In this document: positions 1 to 8,845 of the stretch, in pieces
Position numbering within the stretch: the stretch's first letter is position 1
Layout of the letters: each line of letters begins with the position of its first letter
Assembly (NCBI GenBank): GCA_009921265.1
Contig: RFYV01000032.1
Location: 1-36,300, forward strand
Length of the DNA: 36,300 bases
From: Betaproteobacteria bacterium
GTDB taxonomy: Bacteria; Pseudomonadota; Gammaproteobacteria; Burkholderiales; Burkholderiaceae_C
Direction of reading: 5' to 3'
Translations under genes and position numbers: made by a program
Notes under the pieces: generated by a model
The model's input: only the letters and a program-made list of their open reading frames with translations
What the model was told of the DNA's origin: nothing
The model's database searches: none

Positions 1-86
1 ATGAGTGAATTCATCATGTTGCGCAACATGGCGAGTCTGTGCTCGGATGTACGATTGAGTTTTCTAAGTCCGTGTCCGTGGCGCAT
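1..86 (-). CDS. rplQ: 50S ribosomal protein L17 (partial, N-terminus only)
   Basis: Only the first 28 codons lie in the window; the gene runs off the left edge. The translated start, [17 protein letters not shown], is the highly conserved L17 N-terminus. L17 is a large-subunit protein that lines the exit-tunnel region. An AAAGGAAT ribosome binding site sits just upstream of the ATG. It is the last gene of the alpha operon, 78 bases after rpoA, as in nearly all proteobacteria. Confidence 0.95.
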   Translation of the reverse strand, partial: MRHGHGLRKLNRTSEHRLAMLRNMMNSL

Positions 87-164
87 GATATATTCCTTTG
101 AGTGCCTTGATTGTTTTGCCGGCCGCCGTATCAGGTACGGCCAGGGGACGAATGTCTGTGTTGT

Positions 165-1154
165 TTAACGGCGATCTAAACCTGCAGGTGGCCAGCTTTC
201 CAGTTTCATACCCAAGGTCAGACCACGCGAGGCCAACACTTCTTTGATTTCATTGAGTGACTTGCGACCCAAGTTAGGGGTTTTGAGCAACTCGTTTTCT
301 GAGCGCTGAATGAGATCGCCGATGTAGTAAATGTTTTCTGCTTTGAGGCAGTTGGCAGAACGTACGGTGAGTTCCAACTCATCAACAGGGCGCAACAAGA
401 TGGGATCAAATTGTTGTGAGCTGCGTGGTGAAGGTGAATCAAATGCGGCCATTTCGCCACCTTCAAGTTGTGCAAACACGGCCAATTGCTCAACCAATAT
501 TCTGGCTGCTGCACGCACAGCGTCTTCAGCAGTAATCGCGCCATTGGTTTCGATTTCGATAACTAAACGGTCGAGATCGGTGCGTTGTTCAACGCGCGCA
601 TTTTCAACGCTGTAGCTGACGCGCTTAACTGGAGAGAAAGACGCATCTAAAACGATACGGCCAATTGATGTATTAGGCTCGTCACCATAGCGACGTACCG
701 TACCTGGCACATAGCCACGGCCTTTTTCAACTTTGAATTGAATATCAATTTTGCCGCCCTGTGAAAGCGTTGCAATCAAATGGTCAGGGTTGATGATTTC
801 AACATCGTGTGGCGTTTGAATATCAGCCGCTGTGACACTGCCTTCGCCGTCTTTGCGCAAGCTCAACGTCACTTCATCACGGTTGTGTAATTTGAAAACC
901 ACCCCCTTGAGGTTTAATAAAATATTAACCACATCTTCTTGCACGCCATCGATCGATGAGTATTCGTGCAACACACCAGCAATGGTGACTTCAGTGATGG
1001 CGTATCCCAACATCGAAGACAACAAGACGCGACGCAAAGCGTTGCCTAGTGTATGGCCGTAGCCACGCTCAAACGGCTCAAGAACAACCTTGGAGCGATT
1101 GTAGCCAAGCTGTTCGACATTGATATTTTTTGGTTTTAGCAGATTCGTTTGCAT
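165..1154 (-). CDS. rpoA: DNA-directed RNA polymerase subunit alpha
   Basis: RNA polymerase alpha subunit, 329 aa, the usual betaproteobacterial length. The N-terminal assembly domain (about residues 1-235) carries the conserved [18 protein letters not shown] dimer helix. A short linker leads to the C-terminal domain (about 250-320), where VRSANCLK and [11 protein letters not shown] mark the helices that contact UP-element DNA and activators. The ATG follows an AGAGGAAC ribosome binding site. The gene lies between rpsD and rplQ in the alpha operon, and a candidate internal promoter lies in the 108-base gap after rpsD. Confidence 0.98.
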   Translation of the reverse strand: MQTNLLKPKNINVEQLGYNRSKVVLEPFERGYGHTLGNALRRVLLSSMLGYAITEVTIAGVLHEYSSIDGVQEDVVNILLNLKGVVFKLHNRDEVTLSLRKDGEGSVTAADIQTPHDVEIINPDHLIATLSQGGKIDIQFKVEKGRGYVPGTVRRYGDEPNTSIGRIVLDASFSPVKRVSYSVENARVEQRTDLDRLVIEIETNGAITAEDAVRAAARILVEQLAVFAQLEGGEMAAFDSPSPRSSQQFDPILLRPVDELELTVRSANCLKAENIYYIGDLIQRSENELLKTPNLGRKSLNEIKEVLASRGLTLGMKLESWPPAGLDRR

Positions 1155-1219
1155 TTGAAGTTCCTCTCAATACCCTCGGCTCGTTACACCGTTAAGGCTG
1201 AATTTTTTTCCACCTACAG

Positions 1220-1248
1220 ATAACAACATCCGCAGGACCTCAGGTCAA
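1220..1248 (-). promoter_or_regulatory. Candidate internal promoter for rpoA-rplQ
   Basis: In the rpsD-rpoA gap the minus strand reads TTGACC, a 17-base spacer, then TGTTAT (four of six -10 matches). The -35 part overlaps a small inverted repeat, GGTCA/TGACC at 1243-1258. An extra promoter here would let rpoA be made independently of the upstream ribosomal genes. This rests on sequence match only. Confidence 0.3.
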
Positions 1249-1262
1249 TCAAATGACCCGTA

Positions 1263-1886
1263 TCAACGTGAATACAATTCGACGATGAGTGATTCGTTGA
1301 TGTCTGCGGCGAATTCGTCTCGATCAGGAGACTTTTTAAAGACACCTTCAGCTTTGTCGACGTTAACTTCTACCCATGTTGGCAAACCAACTTGCGTTGC
1401 AAGTTGTAATGCCTCGATGATGCGACCTTGTTTTTTTGATTTTTCACGTACGGAAATAAGGTCGCCCGCCTTAACTAAATAAGAGGGGATGTTGACAGAT
1501 TGACTGTTGACCGTGATAGCTTTGTGTGAAACCAACTGGCGCGCTTCTGCGCGAGTGGATCCAAAGCCCATACGATATACAACGTTGTCTAAACGTGATT
1601 CGAGCAACAACAACAAGTTTGAACCTGTGTTGCCCTTTTGACGATCAGCCATCGCAAAGTAACGTCTGAATTGGCGCTCTAAAACACCATACATGCGTTT
1701 AACCTTTTGCTTTTCACGCAATTGCAAACCGAAGTCAGACGTGCGCTGACCCGATGTGCGACCGTGTTGGCCTGGTTTGCTGTCAAATTTTGCTTTGTCA
1801 CTGATGGAGCGACGTGCGCTCTTCAGGAAAAGGTCGGTGCCTTCTCGGCGTGAGAGTTTGGCCTTGGGGCCTAAATAACGTGCCAC
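1263..1886 (-). CDS. rpsD: 30S ribosomal protein S4
   Basis: Small-subunit assembly protein S4, 207 aa, full length. The N-terminus [16 protein letters not shown] and the S4 RNA-binding domain (about residues 97-160, with [14 protein letters not shown] and HKAITVNSQ) are typical. It starts with GTG, preceded by an AAAGGAAG ribosome binding site. In Escherichia coli S4 is the translational repressor of the alpha operon; here the 83 bases ahead of rpsD hold two strong hairpins that could serve such control. Confidence 0.97.
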   Translation of the reverse strand: MARYLGPKAKLSRREGTDLFLKSARRSISDKAKFDSKPGQHGRTSGQRTSDFGLQLREKQKVKRMYGVLERQFRRYFAMADRQKGNTGSNLLLLLESRLDNVVYRMGFGSTRAEARQLVSHKAITVNSQSVNIPSYLVKAGDLISVREKSKKQGRIIEALQLATQVGLPTWVEVNVDKAEGVFKKSPDRDEFAADINESLIVELYSR

Positions 1887-1909
1887 TTGCGCTTCCTTTG
1901 TGTCATCTG

Positions 1910-1951
1910 CCCATAACGAGTATGGGGAGCTGTCGGTGCGTCACCAACAGC
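1910..1951 (-). promoter_or_regulatory. Two tandem hairpins in the rpsD leader
   Basis: Read on the transcribed (minus) strand, GCTGTTGGTG at 1951-1942 pairs over ten positions (one G-U) with CACCGACAGC at 1938-1929, leaving a three-base loop. Eight bases on from its first base-pair boundary a second hairpin pairs CCCATA with TATGGG (1926-1910) around five bases. No U-run follows, so this is not a standard terminator. It lies between the rpsK stop and the rpsD ribosome binding site, where a control or RNA-processing element would sit. Confidence 0.5.
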
Positions 1952-1969
1952 GGTGGGCTTGTTGAAAAA

Positions 1970-2374
1970 TTAAATACGGCGACGCTTTTGAGGGCGGCAT
2001 CCGTTGTGCGGAACGGGAGTCACATCTGCAATCGAAGTGATACGAATACCCAATGCGCCTAATGCACGCACTGAAGATTCGCGACCAGGACCAGGTCCTT
2101 TGATTTCGACATCCAGATTCTTGATACCTTGCTCCATGGCAGCGCGTCCTGCAACTTCTGATGCAACCTGTGCAGCGAAAGGTGTGGATTTGCGTGAGCC
2201 TTTGAAGCCTTGACCACCTGAAGAAGCCCATGACAATGCATTGCCTTGGCGATCGGTGATGGTAATGATGGTGTTGTTAAATGATGCATGAACGTGTGCA
2301 ATGCCATCAGCAACATTTTTGCGAACTTTTTTGCGTACACGTTGTGCGGCGCTATTGGTAGGTGCTTTTGCCAT
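1970..2374 (-). CDS. rpsK: 30S ribosomal protein S11
   Basis: Platform protein S11 of the small subunit, 134 aa. Conserved blocks include [20 protein letters not shown] (about residues 26-45) and the C-terminal [13 protein letters not shown], both family signatures. The N-terminal extension [20 protein letters not shown] is usual for betaproteobacteria. It sits 13 bases after rpsM in the alpha cluster. Confidence 0.97.
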   Translation of the reverse strand: MAKAPTNSAAQRVRKKVRKNVADGIAHVHASFNNTIITITDRQGNALSWASSGGQGFKGSRKSTPFAAQVASEVAGRAAMEQGIKNLDVEIKGPGPGRESSVRALGALGIRITSIADVTPVPHNGCRPQKRRRI

Positions 2375-2387
2375 GTATGTTCCTCAA

Positions 2388-2753
2388 TTATTTTTTCAAT
2401 GCTGCAGCTGCCTTGCGCGGACCTTTGCGGGTACGTGCATTGGTACGAGTGCGCTGACCGCGCATGGGCAAACCACGGCGATGACGAAAGCCGCGGTAGC
2501 ACCCAATGTCCATCAAACGTTTGATGTTCATAGTTGTTTCACGACGAAGGTCACCCTCTGTGGTGTACAAACCAATTTGCTCGCGGATTTTTTCCAGATC
2601 AGAGTCTGTCAAGTCTTTGATTTTTTTGGAATAAGCGATGCCGCATGCTTCGCAAATTTTTCGGGCGCGTGGGCGACCGATGCCAAAGATCGCTGTGAGT
2701 CCGATCTCTGCATGCTTATGCGGCGGAATGTTGATGCCGGCGATACGTGCCAT
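2388..2753 (-). CDS. rpsM: 30S ribosomal protein S13
   Basis: Head protein of the small subunit that contacts the large subunit and P-site tRNA; 121 aa, full length. It starts [20 protein letters not shown] and ends in the basic tail ([21 protein letters not shown] region) that reaches the decoding centre. It follows rpmJ after a 31-base gap and leads the rpsM-rpsK-rpsD-rpoA-rplQ run. Confidence 0.97.
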   Translation of the reverse strand: MARIAGINIPPHKHAEIGLTAIFGIGRPRARKICEACGIAYSKKIKDLTDSDLEKIREQIGLYTTEGDLRRETTMNIKRLMDIGCYRGFRHRRGLPMRGQRTRTNARTRKGPRKAAAALKK

Positions 2754-2784
2754 GTGATTCCTCTTTGATACTTACTGTTAAAGA

Positions 2785-2898
2785 TTAGCCTTGACGCTGC
2801 TTGTGACGTGGATCTGTGCAAATGACACGAACCACACCCTTGCGACGGATGATCTTGCAGTTGCGGCAAATTTTTTTGACCGAAGCCGAAACTTTCAT
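2785..2898 (-). CDS. rpmJ: 50S ribosomal protein L36
   Basis: A 37-residue large-subunit protein found by reading the gap between rpsM and infA. It starts [20 protein letters not shown]. Cys11, Cys14, Cys27 and His32 form the zinc ribbon, so this is the zinc-binding (C+) paralogue type. A GGAGAATG start context is present on the minus strand. Its place after secY and infA is conserved. Confidence 0.95.
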   Translation of the reverse strand: MKVSASVKKICRNCKIIRRKGVVRVICTDPRHKQRQG

Positions 2899-2920
2899 TT
2901 CATTCTCCTAAAAACCCATT

Positions 2921-2941
2921 GAAATTTGATTTGCAAATTTC
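2921..2941. repeat. Perfect inverted repeat between infA and rpmJ
   Basis: GAAATTTG at 2921-2928 and CAAATTTC at 2934-2941 are exact reverse complements with five bases between them, in the 71-base gap between infA and rpmJ. On the plus strand the hairpin is followed by a T-run; on the coding (minus) strand an A-rich run precedes it. It could be an mRNA hairpin, a processing site or a terminator for antisense transcription. Confidence 0.5.
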
Positions 2942-2969
2942 TTTTTTCTTTCACACGATGTAACAAGCG

Positions 2970-3188
2970 CTACTTTGCTCGGAACACAATCCTTGCCCTC
3001 GTCACATCGTAGGGCGTTAACTCAACCGTGACCTTATCTCCAGGCAAAATGCGTATGTAGTGCATGCGCATCTTGCCTGAGATATGACCGAGAACCAGAT
3101 GGCCATTTTCCAATTTGACTCGGAAAGTTGCGTTGGGTAGATTTTCAACAATCTCACCCTGCATCTGAATCACGTCATCCTTGGCCAT
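2970..3188 (-). CDS. infA: Translation initiation factor IF-1
   Basis: A 72-residue single S1/OB-fold protein that binds the ribosomal A site during initiation. The start [20 protein letters not shown] and the ending [11 protein letters not shown] are typical of IF-1. It starts six bases after the secY stop, so the two are likely translated from one message. Finding infA within the spc-alpha cluster between secY and rpmJ is a betaproteobacterial trait. Confidence 0.96.
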   Translation of the reverse strand: MAKDDVIQMQGEIVENLPNATFRVKLENGHLVLGHISGKMRMHYIRILPGDKVTVELTPYDVTRARIVFRAK

Positions 3189-3194
3189 GACTAC

Positions 3195-4511
3195 CTAACC
3201 ACCCACCGCCGTCTTGAAATTCGCTTTCTTGAGAAGCGACTCGTACTGCTGACTCATGAGATAGTTTTGTACCTGTGACATGAAATCCATGGTCACCACC
3301 ACAATGATCAGCAATGATGTGCCGCCAAAGTAGAAAGGTACGTTGTATTTGAGAATCAAAAACTCTGGCAACAAACACACAAAGGTGATGTAAATGGCGC
3401 CAGCCAATGTGAGGCGCACCAAAATTTTGTCAATGTGTTTAGCGGTTTGGTCGCCAGGGCGAATGCCAGGAATGAAACCGCCTGAACGCTTGAGGTTGTC
3501 TGCTGTTTCACGGCTGTTGAACACCAACGCTGTGTAGAAAAAACAGAAGAAAACAATAGCTGCCGCATAAAACATCACATATACAGGTTGGCCAGGCGAC
3601 ATAGCAGCAGCGATGTCTTTGAGCCAAGCCATGCTCTCACCAGTGCTGAACCAACTTACAACAGTTGCGGGCAACAAAATAATCGATGAAGCAAAAATAG
3701 GAGGGATTACACCCGACATGTTGAGTTTGAGTGGCAAGTGTGAAGATTGACCGCCATACACTTTGTTACCAACTTGCCTGCGTGCATAGTTGACCAAAAT
3801 TTTGCGTTGTCCACGCTCAACAAAAACAACAAAGTAAGTAACTGCAATCACCAATGCAACCACGAGAATTGCAATGATGATGCTCATTGCACCAGTACGT
3901 ACCAACTCAAGCAAGCCGCCGATTGAGTTGGGCAAGCCTGCAGCAATACCCGCAAAAATAAGAATAGAGATACCGTTGCCCAAACCACGCTCTGTGATTT
4001 GTTCACCCAACCACATCAAAAACATAGTGCCAGCGGTGAGTGTGACCATGGCCGTCATGCGAAAACCAATGCCTGGCGCAATCACTAAACCAGCTGATGA
4101 CTCAAGTGCCAACGCAATGCCCATAGATTGAAACAATGCCAATCCTAATGTGCCGTAGCGTGTGTATTGCGTAATTTTACGACGTCCTGCTTCGCCTTCT
4201 TTTTTGAGTTGCTCTAATGTGGGAACCACATAAGTCATCAACTGCATGATGATGGAAGCAGAAATATAGGGCATTATGCCCAATGCAAAAACGGTGAAAC
4301 GTGACAACGCTCCACCAGAAAACATATTGAATAAATTAAGGATGCCGCCCTGTTGTCCATTGAACAGTTGTTGCAACTGTGCTGGATCGATACCAGGCAC
4401 TGGAATATGCGCACCGACACGATAAACCACCAACGCCAACAACAAAAAGATAAGACGGCGACGCAAGTCTCCGTACTTATCTGTTTTGGCTAATGATGGA
4501 GTGGTTGACAT
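3195..4511 (-). CDS. secY: Preprotein translocase subunit SecY
   Basis: Channel-forming subunit of the SecYEG inner-membrane translocon, 438 aa, full length. Ten hydrophobic segments are visible; the plug region follows [18 protein letters not shown] (about residues 55-72), and the cytoplasmic loop with [14 protein letters not shown] (about 233-246) serves ribosome and SecA docking. The C-terminal [11 protein letters not shown] is conserved. It lies between rplO and infA as in the spc operon. Confidence 0.97.
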   Translation of the reverse strand: MSTTPSLAKTDKYGDLRRRLIFLLLALVVYRVGAHIPVPGIDPAQLQQLFNGQQGGILNLFNMFSGGALSRFTVFALGIMPYISASIIMQLMTYVVPTLEQLKKEGEAGRRKITQYTRYGTLGLALFQSMGIALALESSAGLVIAPGIGFRMTAMVTLTAGTMFLMWLGEQITERGLGNGISILIFAGIAAGLPNSIGGLLELVRTGAMSIIIAILVVALVIAVTYFVVFVERGQRKILVNYARRQVGNKVYGGQSSHLPLKLNMSGVIPPIFASSIILLPATVVSWFSTGESMAWLKDIAAAMSPGQPVYVMFYAAAIVFFCFFYTALVFNSRETADNLKRSGGFIPGIRPGDQTAKHIDKILVRLTLAGAIYITFVCLLPEFLILKYNVPFYFGGTSLLIIVVVTMDFMSQVQNYLMSQQYESLLKKANFKTAVGG

Positions 4512-4528
4512 GTATGCGTATAAACAAG

Positions 4529-4960
4529 TTAGGCGACAGATCCACCAGCCGCTTCAATTGCAGCTTTTGCACCTGCTGTGGCACCAATGCCATTGAGCTT
4601 GACTGCAATTTTGATTTCGCCTGTTTTGATGACCTTGACTACTTTTGCAATTTCGTTGATCAAACCCGCCTGTTTGAGCGTGAGGATGTCAACTTCTTTT
4701 TGATTGAGATTGCCCAAAGCTGTCAAAGTAATTTCTGCGTTGTACTTGAGCGTTTGTGATTTGAATCCACGCTTGGGTAAACGACGTTGCAAAGGCATTT
4801 GACCGCCTTCGAAACCTACTTTGTGATAGCCGCCGGCGCGAGACTTTTGACCTTTGTGACCACGGCCAGCTGTTTTGCCAAGACCTGAGCCAATGCCACG
4901 TCCGACACGACGACGGTTGGGGCGTGATCCATCTGCTGATTTGATGTTATGGAGTTCCAT
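4529..4960 (-). CDS. rplO: 50S ribosomal protein L15
   Basis: Large-subunit assembly protein, 143 aa. The basic, glycine-rich N-terminal half ([20 protein letters not shown], about residues 17-36) threads into 23S rRNA, and the C-terminal globular part ends [11 protein letters not shown]. It lies nine bases after rpmD and 17 before secY. Confidence 0.96.
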   Translation of the reverse strand: MELHNIKSADGSRPNRRRVGRGIGSGLGKTAGRGHKGQKSRAGGYHKVGFEGGQMPLQRRLPKRGFKSQTLKYNAEITLTALGNLNQKEVDILTLKQAGLINEIAKVVKVIKTGEIKIAVKLNGIGATAGAKAAIEAAGGSVA

Positions 4961-4969
4961 CTGAAGCCC

Positions 4970-5152
4970 TTACAGCACTTTGATCAGATAACTGATCTTG
5001 TTGATCATGCCGCGCACTGCGGGTGTATCTTGTAATTCACTGACGCTACCGATTTTGCGCAAACCCAAACCACGCACAGTGGCGCGATGAGTTTCACGTG
5101 TTCCGATAGGACTACGCACAAGTTGTACTTTGACTTTGTTTTCGTTGCTCAT
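4970..5152 (-). CDS. rpmD: 50S ribosomal protein L30
   Basis: A 60-residue large-subunit protein starting [19 protein letters not shown] chose the ATG at 5152 because GGAGCATCCC directly precedes it; the frame can be extended to a TTG overlapping the rpsE stop, but that adds six residues not seen in the family. The [20 protein letters not shown] block is typical. It sits between rpsE and rplO. Confidence 0.95.
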   Translation of the reverse strand: MSNENKVKVQLVRSPIGTRETHRATVRGLGLRKIGSVSELQDTPAVRGMINKISYLIKVL

Positions 5153-5166
5153 GGGATGCTCCGTGT

Positions 5167-5685
5167 TCAAACGAACAATTCTTCAACTGTTTTGCCGCGC
5201 TTGGCAGCAACTTCCGATGCGGTGGTGGATTTGGTGAGCGCATCAAACGTTGCGCGAACCATGTTGTAGGGATTGGAAGAACCATGGCTTTTTGCCACGA
5301 TATCGGTGATGCCCATCACTTCAAAAACTGCGCGCATAGGACCACCAGCAATAATGCCCGTACCTTTGGGTGCAGGTGCCATCATGACAAATGCAGCGCC
5401 GTGATGACCCGTGACATTGTGATGAATGGTGCCGTTTTTGAGATTGACTTTGACCAAATTGCGACGGGCTTCTTCCATTGCTTTTTGAACGGCCGCAGGC
5501 ACTTCTTTGGATTTGCCTTTGCCCATACCAACGCGACCATCGCCATCACCCACAACAGTGAGTGCTGCAAAACCAAGAATACGACCACCCTTCACCACTT
5601 TGGTGACTCGGTTGACCGCAATCATTTTTTCACGCATCCCATCGTCACGCGCTTCGTTTTGAACTTTCGCTTGTACTTTTGCCAT
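5167..5685 (-). CDS. rpsE: 30S ribosomal protein S5
   Basis: Small-subunit protein involved in decoding accuracy and mRNA entry, 172 aa. The S5 double-stranded RNA-binding-like domain holds [20 protein letters not shown] (about residues 24-43), the loop where spectinomycin-resistance changes occur in other bacteria, and the C-terminal domain has [13 protein letters not shown]. Order rplR-rpsE-rpmD is standard. Confidence 0.97.
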   Translation of the reverse strand: MAKVQAKVQNEARDDGMREKMIAVNRVTKVVKGGRILGFAALTVVGDGDGRVGMGKGKSKEVPAAVQKAMEEARRNLVKVNLKNGTIHHNVTGHHGAAFVMMAPAPKGTGIIAGGPMRAVFEVMGITDIVAKSHGSSNPYNMVRATFDALTKSTTASEVAAKRGKTVEELFV

Positions 5686-5701
5686 ATTGCTTATCCGATC
5701 T

Positions 5702-6067
5702 TTAGAACTGCAAGCCCGCTTCGCGAGCGGCGTTGGCCAATGCTTTGACGCGGCCGTGATAGGCGAAACCAGCGCGATCGAATGCGACCTTTTCTACGCC
5801 AGCAGCTTTTGCTTTTTGTGCAATGCGTTTGCCCACAATTTCGGCTGCAGTCGTATTGGCACCTTTACCGGAAGCGCCAATGTCTTTGCGCACTTCAGCT
5901 TCTGCTGTAGATGCGGTTGCAATGATTTTGCTGCCGTCGCCAGAAATGACGCTGGCATAAATGTGCAAATTGGTACGATTGACGGTGAGACGCGCAGTGC
6001 CTTGAATGGCAATGCGAATTCTGGTTTGACGTGCGCGACGAAGACGCTGCTCTTTTTTGGTCAACAT
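5702..6067 (-). CDS. rplR: 50S ribosomal protein L18
   Basis: 5S rRNA-binding protein, 121 aa. It opens [19 protein letters not shown] and ends [17 protein letters not shown], both diagnostic of L18. The basic N-terminal tail contacts 5S rRNA. It follows rplF after 11 bases. Confidence 0.97.
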   Translation of the reverse strand: MLTKKEQRLRRARQTRIRIAIQGTARLTVNRTNLHIYASVISGDGSKIIATASTAEAEVRKDIGASGKGANTTAAEIVGKRIAQKAKAAGVEKVAFDRAGFAYHGRVKALANAAREAGLQF

Positions 6068-6078
6068 GTTGCAGCTCC

Positions 6079-6612
6079 TTATTTCTTCTTGGTTTCTTTG
6101 ATCGTGATCTTTTCGTCCGAATAACGGATGCCCTTGCCTTTGTATGGCTCGGGCGGACGAACTGCGCGAATTTCTGCAGCGATCTGACCAACACGTTGAC
6201 GATCCGCACCCTTGATGATGATTTCAGTAGGTGCTGGTGTTTCGACTTTGATGCCACTTGGCATGTCAAAGTTAACGGGATGTGAGTAACCAACCACGAG
6301 ATTGAGTTTTCCTCCAGTGGCTTGTGCTTTGTAACCCACGCCAACTAAATTTAATTTTTTCTCGAAGCCTTTGGTGACACCTACAACCATGTTGTTAACC
6401 AATTGACGCAAAGTGCCGCTCATGGCATTGGCTTCGCGTGAATCGTTGGCGGGCGCAAATGTGATCTTGCCAGCATCATTGACAATCGTGACCAATGCGT
6501 TGTTAGCAATGGACAGCGTGCCGCCCGTTCCTTTGACGCTAATTTGATCTTGTTTGATAGATACATCCACACCTTGTGGAACGGCTACAGGCATTTTTCC
6601 GATACGGGACAT
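6079..6612 (-). CDS. rplF: 50S ribosomal protein L6
   Basis: Large-subunit protein near the factor-binding site, 177 aa, with two repeated L6 domains (about 10-82 and 90-165). The signature [14 protein letters not shown] lies near the C-terminus. The start [15 protein letters not shown] is conserved. It lies between rpsH and rplR. Confidence 0.97.
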   Translation of the reverse strand: MSRIGKMPVAVPQGVDVSIKQDQISVKGTGGTLSIANNALVTIVNDAGKITFAPANDSREANAMSGTLRQLVNNMVVGVTKGFEKKLNLVGVGYKAQATGGKLNLVVGYSHPVNFDMPSGIKVETPAPTEIIIKGADRQRVGQIAAEIRAVRPPEPYKGKGIRYSDEKITIKETKKK

Positions 6613-6626
6613 TTATCTCTCCTGCC

Positions 6627-7022
6627 TTAAGCGACGTAGCAAAGAACTTCGCCACCGACACCGGTTGCGCGCGCTTTGCGATCAGTCATCACGCCTTTGG
6701 ACGTAGTGACGATTGCAACACCTAAGCCGTTTTGGACTTCAGGGATGTCATCGTGGCCCTTGTAAACGCGCAAGCCTGGACGACTTACTCGCTCAATACG
6801 CTCGATCACAGGGCGACCCGCGTAATATTTAAGGGAAATTTCCAATTCGCTCTTGCCATCGTGGCTCTTGAGTTGAAAGCCATCGATGTAGCCCTCATCT
6901 TTTAGAACCTGAACAATGGCCATCTTCACTTTGGAAGCGGGGACAGAAACGGTGGGTTTAGCCACCATTTGGGCATTGCGAATGCGTGTCAGCAAGTCGG
7001 CAATGGGGTCACTCATACTCAT
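6627..7022 (-). CDS. rpsH: 30S ribosomal protein S8
   Basis: 16S rRNA-binding assembly protein, 131 aa. The start [18 protein letters not shown] could also be read from the second Met. The C-terminal [20 protein letters not shown] block is the family signature. In E. coli S8 represses the spc operon by binding the rplE message; I did not find a clear copy of that target here. Confidence 0.97.
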   Translation of the reverse strand: MSMSDPIADLLTRIRNAQMVAKPTVSVPASKVKMAIVQVLKDEGYIDGFQLKSHDGKSELEISLKYYAGRPVIERIERVSRPGLRVYKGHDDIPEVQNGLGVAIVTTSKGVMTDRKARATGVGGEVLCYVA

Positions 7023-7043
7023 GTTGAATTGCTCCTGCCTGGA

Positions 7044-7349
7044 TTACCAGCTTGCCTTGGTGATTCCGGGAATATTGCCTGCGAAGGCCATTTCACGGAT
7101 CTTGGCTCGGCCGAGGCCGAACTGACGGAAGGTCCCACGTGGGCGACCAGTGATCTCGCAACGGTTACGTTGACGAGTGGGGTTTGCGTTGCGGGGCAAC
7201 TTTTGCAAACCCAAACGTGCTGCAGCTCGCTCGTCGTCGGTGCGTTTAGCGTCACCAGCGATTGCTTTAAGCTCAGCATGTTTAGCCGCGTACTTCGCCA
7301 CCAATTTGTCGCGCTTGAGTTCGCGTTCGATTAAAGCTACTTTAGCCAC
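7044..7349 (-). CDS. rpsN: 30S ribosomal protein S14 (zinc-free form)
   Basis: Small-subunit head protein, 101 aa. I set the start at a GTG ([16 protein letters not shown]) because GAGGTGGCAC precedes it and the length then matches the long, zinc-free S14 of proteobacteria; the frame extends upstream without homology. The [19 protein letters not shown] motif (about residues 62-80) is diagnostic. It begins eight bases after the rplE stop, with its ribosome binding site overlapping the end of rplE. Confidence 0.95.
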   Translation of the reverse strand: MAKVALIERELKRDKLVAKYAAKHAELKAIAGDAKRTDDERAAARLGLQKLPRNANPTRQRNRCEITGRPRGTFRQFGLGRAKIREMAFAGNIPGITKASW

Positions 7350-7357
7350 GTGCCACC

Positions 7358-7897
7358 TCAGTTCTTGAAAGGAAAACGGAAAGCCGTGAGAAGTGCTTTG
7401 CACTCTTCATCGGTCTTGGCCGTTGTGGTGATACTGATATTGAGACCGCGCAAGGCGTCAACCTTGTCGTACTCAATTTCAGGGAAGATGATTTGTTCTT
7501 TGACGCCGATGTTGTAGTTGCCACGTCCATCAAATGCACGGGCAGAAACACCACGGAAATCGCGAACGCGGGGTAATGCAATGGTGACAAAGCGATCGAG
7601 AAATTCGTACATGCGAACACCACGCAAAGTGACCATGCAACCAATGGCTTGCTCTTCGCGAATTTTGAAACCCGCGATGGCTTTGCGCGCTTTGGTAACG
7701 ACAGGCTTTTGACCTGCAATTTTGGTGAGGTCGCCCACCGCGTGTTCCATGACTTTTTTGTCTGCAACTGCTTCGCTAACACCCATATTGAGAGTGATTT
7801 TGGTGAGGCGCGGCACCTGCATAGGTGACTTATAGCCAAATTGAGCGGTTAACTGGGGAACCACTTTTTCACGGTAATGTTGTTGAAGTCGTGCCAT
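7358..7897 (-). CDS. rplE: 50S ribosomal protein L5
   Basis: 5S rRNA-binding large-subunit protein, 179 aa. Conserved segments include [15 protein letters not shown] (about residues 29-43), [20 protein letters not shown] and the C-terminal [17 protein letters not shown]. It starts two bases after the rplX stop, a spacing that favours coupled translation. Confidence 0.97.
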   Translation of the reverse strand: MARLQQHYREKVVPQLTAQFGYKSPMQVPRLTKITLNMGVSEAVADKKVMEHAVGDLTKIAGQKPVVTKARKAIAGFKIREEQAIGCMVTLRGVRMYEFLDRFVTIALPRVRDFRGVSARAFDGRGNYNIGVKEQIIFPEIEYDKVDALRGLNISITTTAKTDEECKALLTAFRFPFKN

Positions 7898-7899
7898 TT

Positions 7900-8220
7900 T
7901 TATGCCGCCTTGATTTCTTCGCCACTAGACTTGAAGACGCGCACTTTGGAGCCGTCAGTCTGAATTTTGATGCCCACACGATCAGCCTTACCAGTTGCGG
8001 CATTGAAAATAGCCACATTGGATTGGTGAATGGGCATGGATTTTTCCACGATGCCACCTGTAGTGCCAGCCATGGGATTTGGCTTGGTGTGTTTTTTTAC
8101 CAAGTTAATACCCTCGATGAGAAGATGGGAGTCGTCTTGACGAAGTGCAATTTTGCCGCGCTTGCCTTTGTCTTTGCCGGTGATTACGACGACTTCGTCG
8201 CCTTTACGGAGTTTGTTCAT
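7900..8220 (-). CDS. rplX: 50S ribosomal protein L24
   Basis: Assembly-initiating large-subunit protein with an N-terminal KOW motif ([19 protein letters not shown], about residues 6-24); 106 aa. It binds near the tunnel exit. It lies nine bases after rplN and two before rplE. Confidence 0.97.
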   Translation of the reverse strand: MNKLRKGDEVVVITGKDKGKRGKIALRQDDSHLLIEGINLVKKHTKPNPMAGTTGGIVEKSMPIHQSNVAIFNAATGKADRVGIKIQTDGSKVRVFKSSGEEIKAA

Positions 8221-8229
8221 GGCCGGTCC

Positions 8230-8598
8230 TTAGAGAACTTCGGGCGCCAAAGACACGATCTTCATGAAGCGTTCGGTACGCAATTCGCGCGTAACAGGGC
8301 CGAAGATGCGGGTGCCAATGGGCTCCAGCTTGTTGTTAAGCAGTACGGCGGCGTTGCTGTCAAATTTGACAAGCGAACCGTCTGAACGGCGAATGCCCTT
8401 GGCGGTGCGAACCACCACGGCACTGTAGACCTCGCCTTTTTTGACGCGGCCACGAGGCGCAGCTTCTTTGATGCTCACCTTGATGATGTCGCCAACACTG
8501 GCGTAGCGACGCTTGGATCCGCCGAGCACCTTGATGCACAAAACAGATTTGGCGCCCGTGTTGTCGGCTACCTCTAATCGAGATTCAGTCTGGATCAT
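8230..8598 (-). CDS. rplN: 50S ribosomal protein L14
   Basis: Large-subunit protein at the inter-subunit face, 122 aa. It starts [20 protein letters not shown] and ends [11 protein letters not shown], both family hallmarks. It is the first gene of the spc cluster here. No rpsQ or rpmC precedes it; instead a 247-base gap with a strong promoter separates it from glpD. Confidence 0.97.
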   Translation of the reverse strand: MIQTESRLEVADNTGAKSVLCIKVLGGSKRRYASVGDIIKVSIKEAAPRGRVKKGEVYSAVVVRTAKGIRRSDGSLVKFDSNAAVLLNNKLEPIGTRIFGPVTRELRTERFMKIVSLAPEVL

Positions 8599-8739
8599 TT
8601 TGATTTATTCCCAACTTGTACCGGATGACTGCAAAAATTTGCGTCGATCTGATCAGTCTTGGTCCCGTCTTGCACGCACCACAATTAGCACGATCAAGTT
8701 TGGGCAGAAATTCCCTGCTATGAACAGGAAAGATTACTA

Positions 8740-8768
8740 TTATTACACGCTTTTGAGCGGCCCGTCAA
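8740..8768 (-). promoter_or_regulatory. Sigma70 promoter of the spc cluster
   Basis: On the minus strand TTGACG is followed after exactly 17 bases by TAATAA (continuing TAATAAT). This is the best promoter match in the window and points into rplN, with a leader of about 135 bases. It sits where the E. coli spc promoter would be, at the S10/spc boundary, and could drive all 18 genes down to rplQ. Confidence 0.75.
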
Positions 8769-8798
8769 CAATTTGTAAATTATTCATGTAATAAACAC

Positions 8799-8814
8799 AA
8801 CAGATGGCTCTGTT
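8799..8814 (-). terminator. Weak hairpin after glpD
   Basis: AACAGA and TCTGTT pair over six bases around a four-base loop, 32 bases after the glpD stop on the minus strand, followed by the moderately T-rich GTGTTTATTA. It may end glpD transcription before the spc promoter, but the T-run is poor. Confidence 0.25.
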
Positions 8815-8845
8815 TATAAAGACTTTGTCAAAGGCTTTGTGTAGT

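Noticed and set aside
8599..8739. Riboswitch or ribosomal-protein binding site in the rplN leader
   Set aside because: Only short four- to five-base pairings are seen by eye; nothing convincing.
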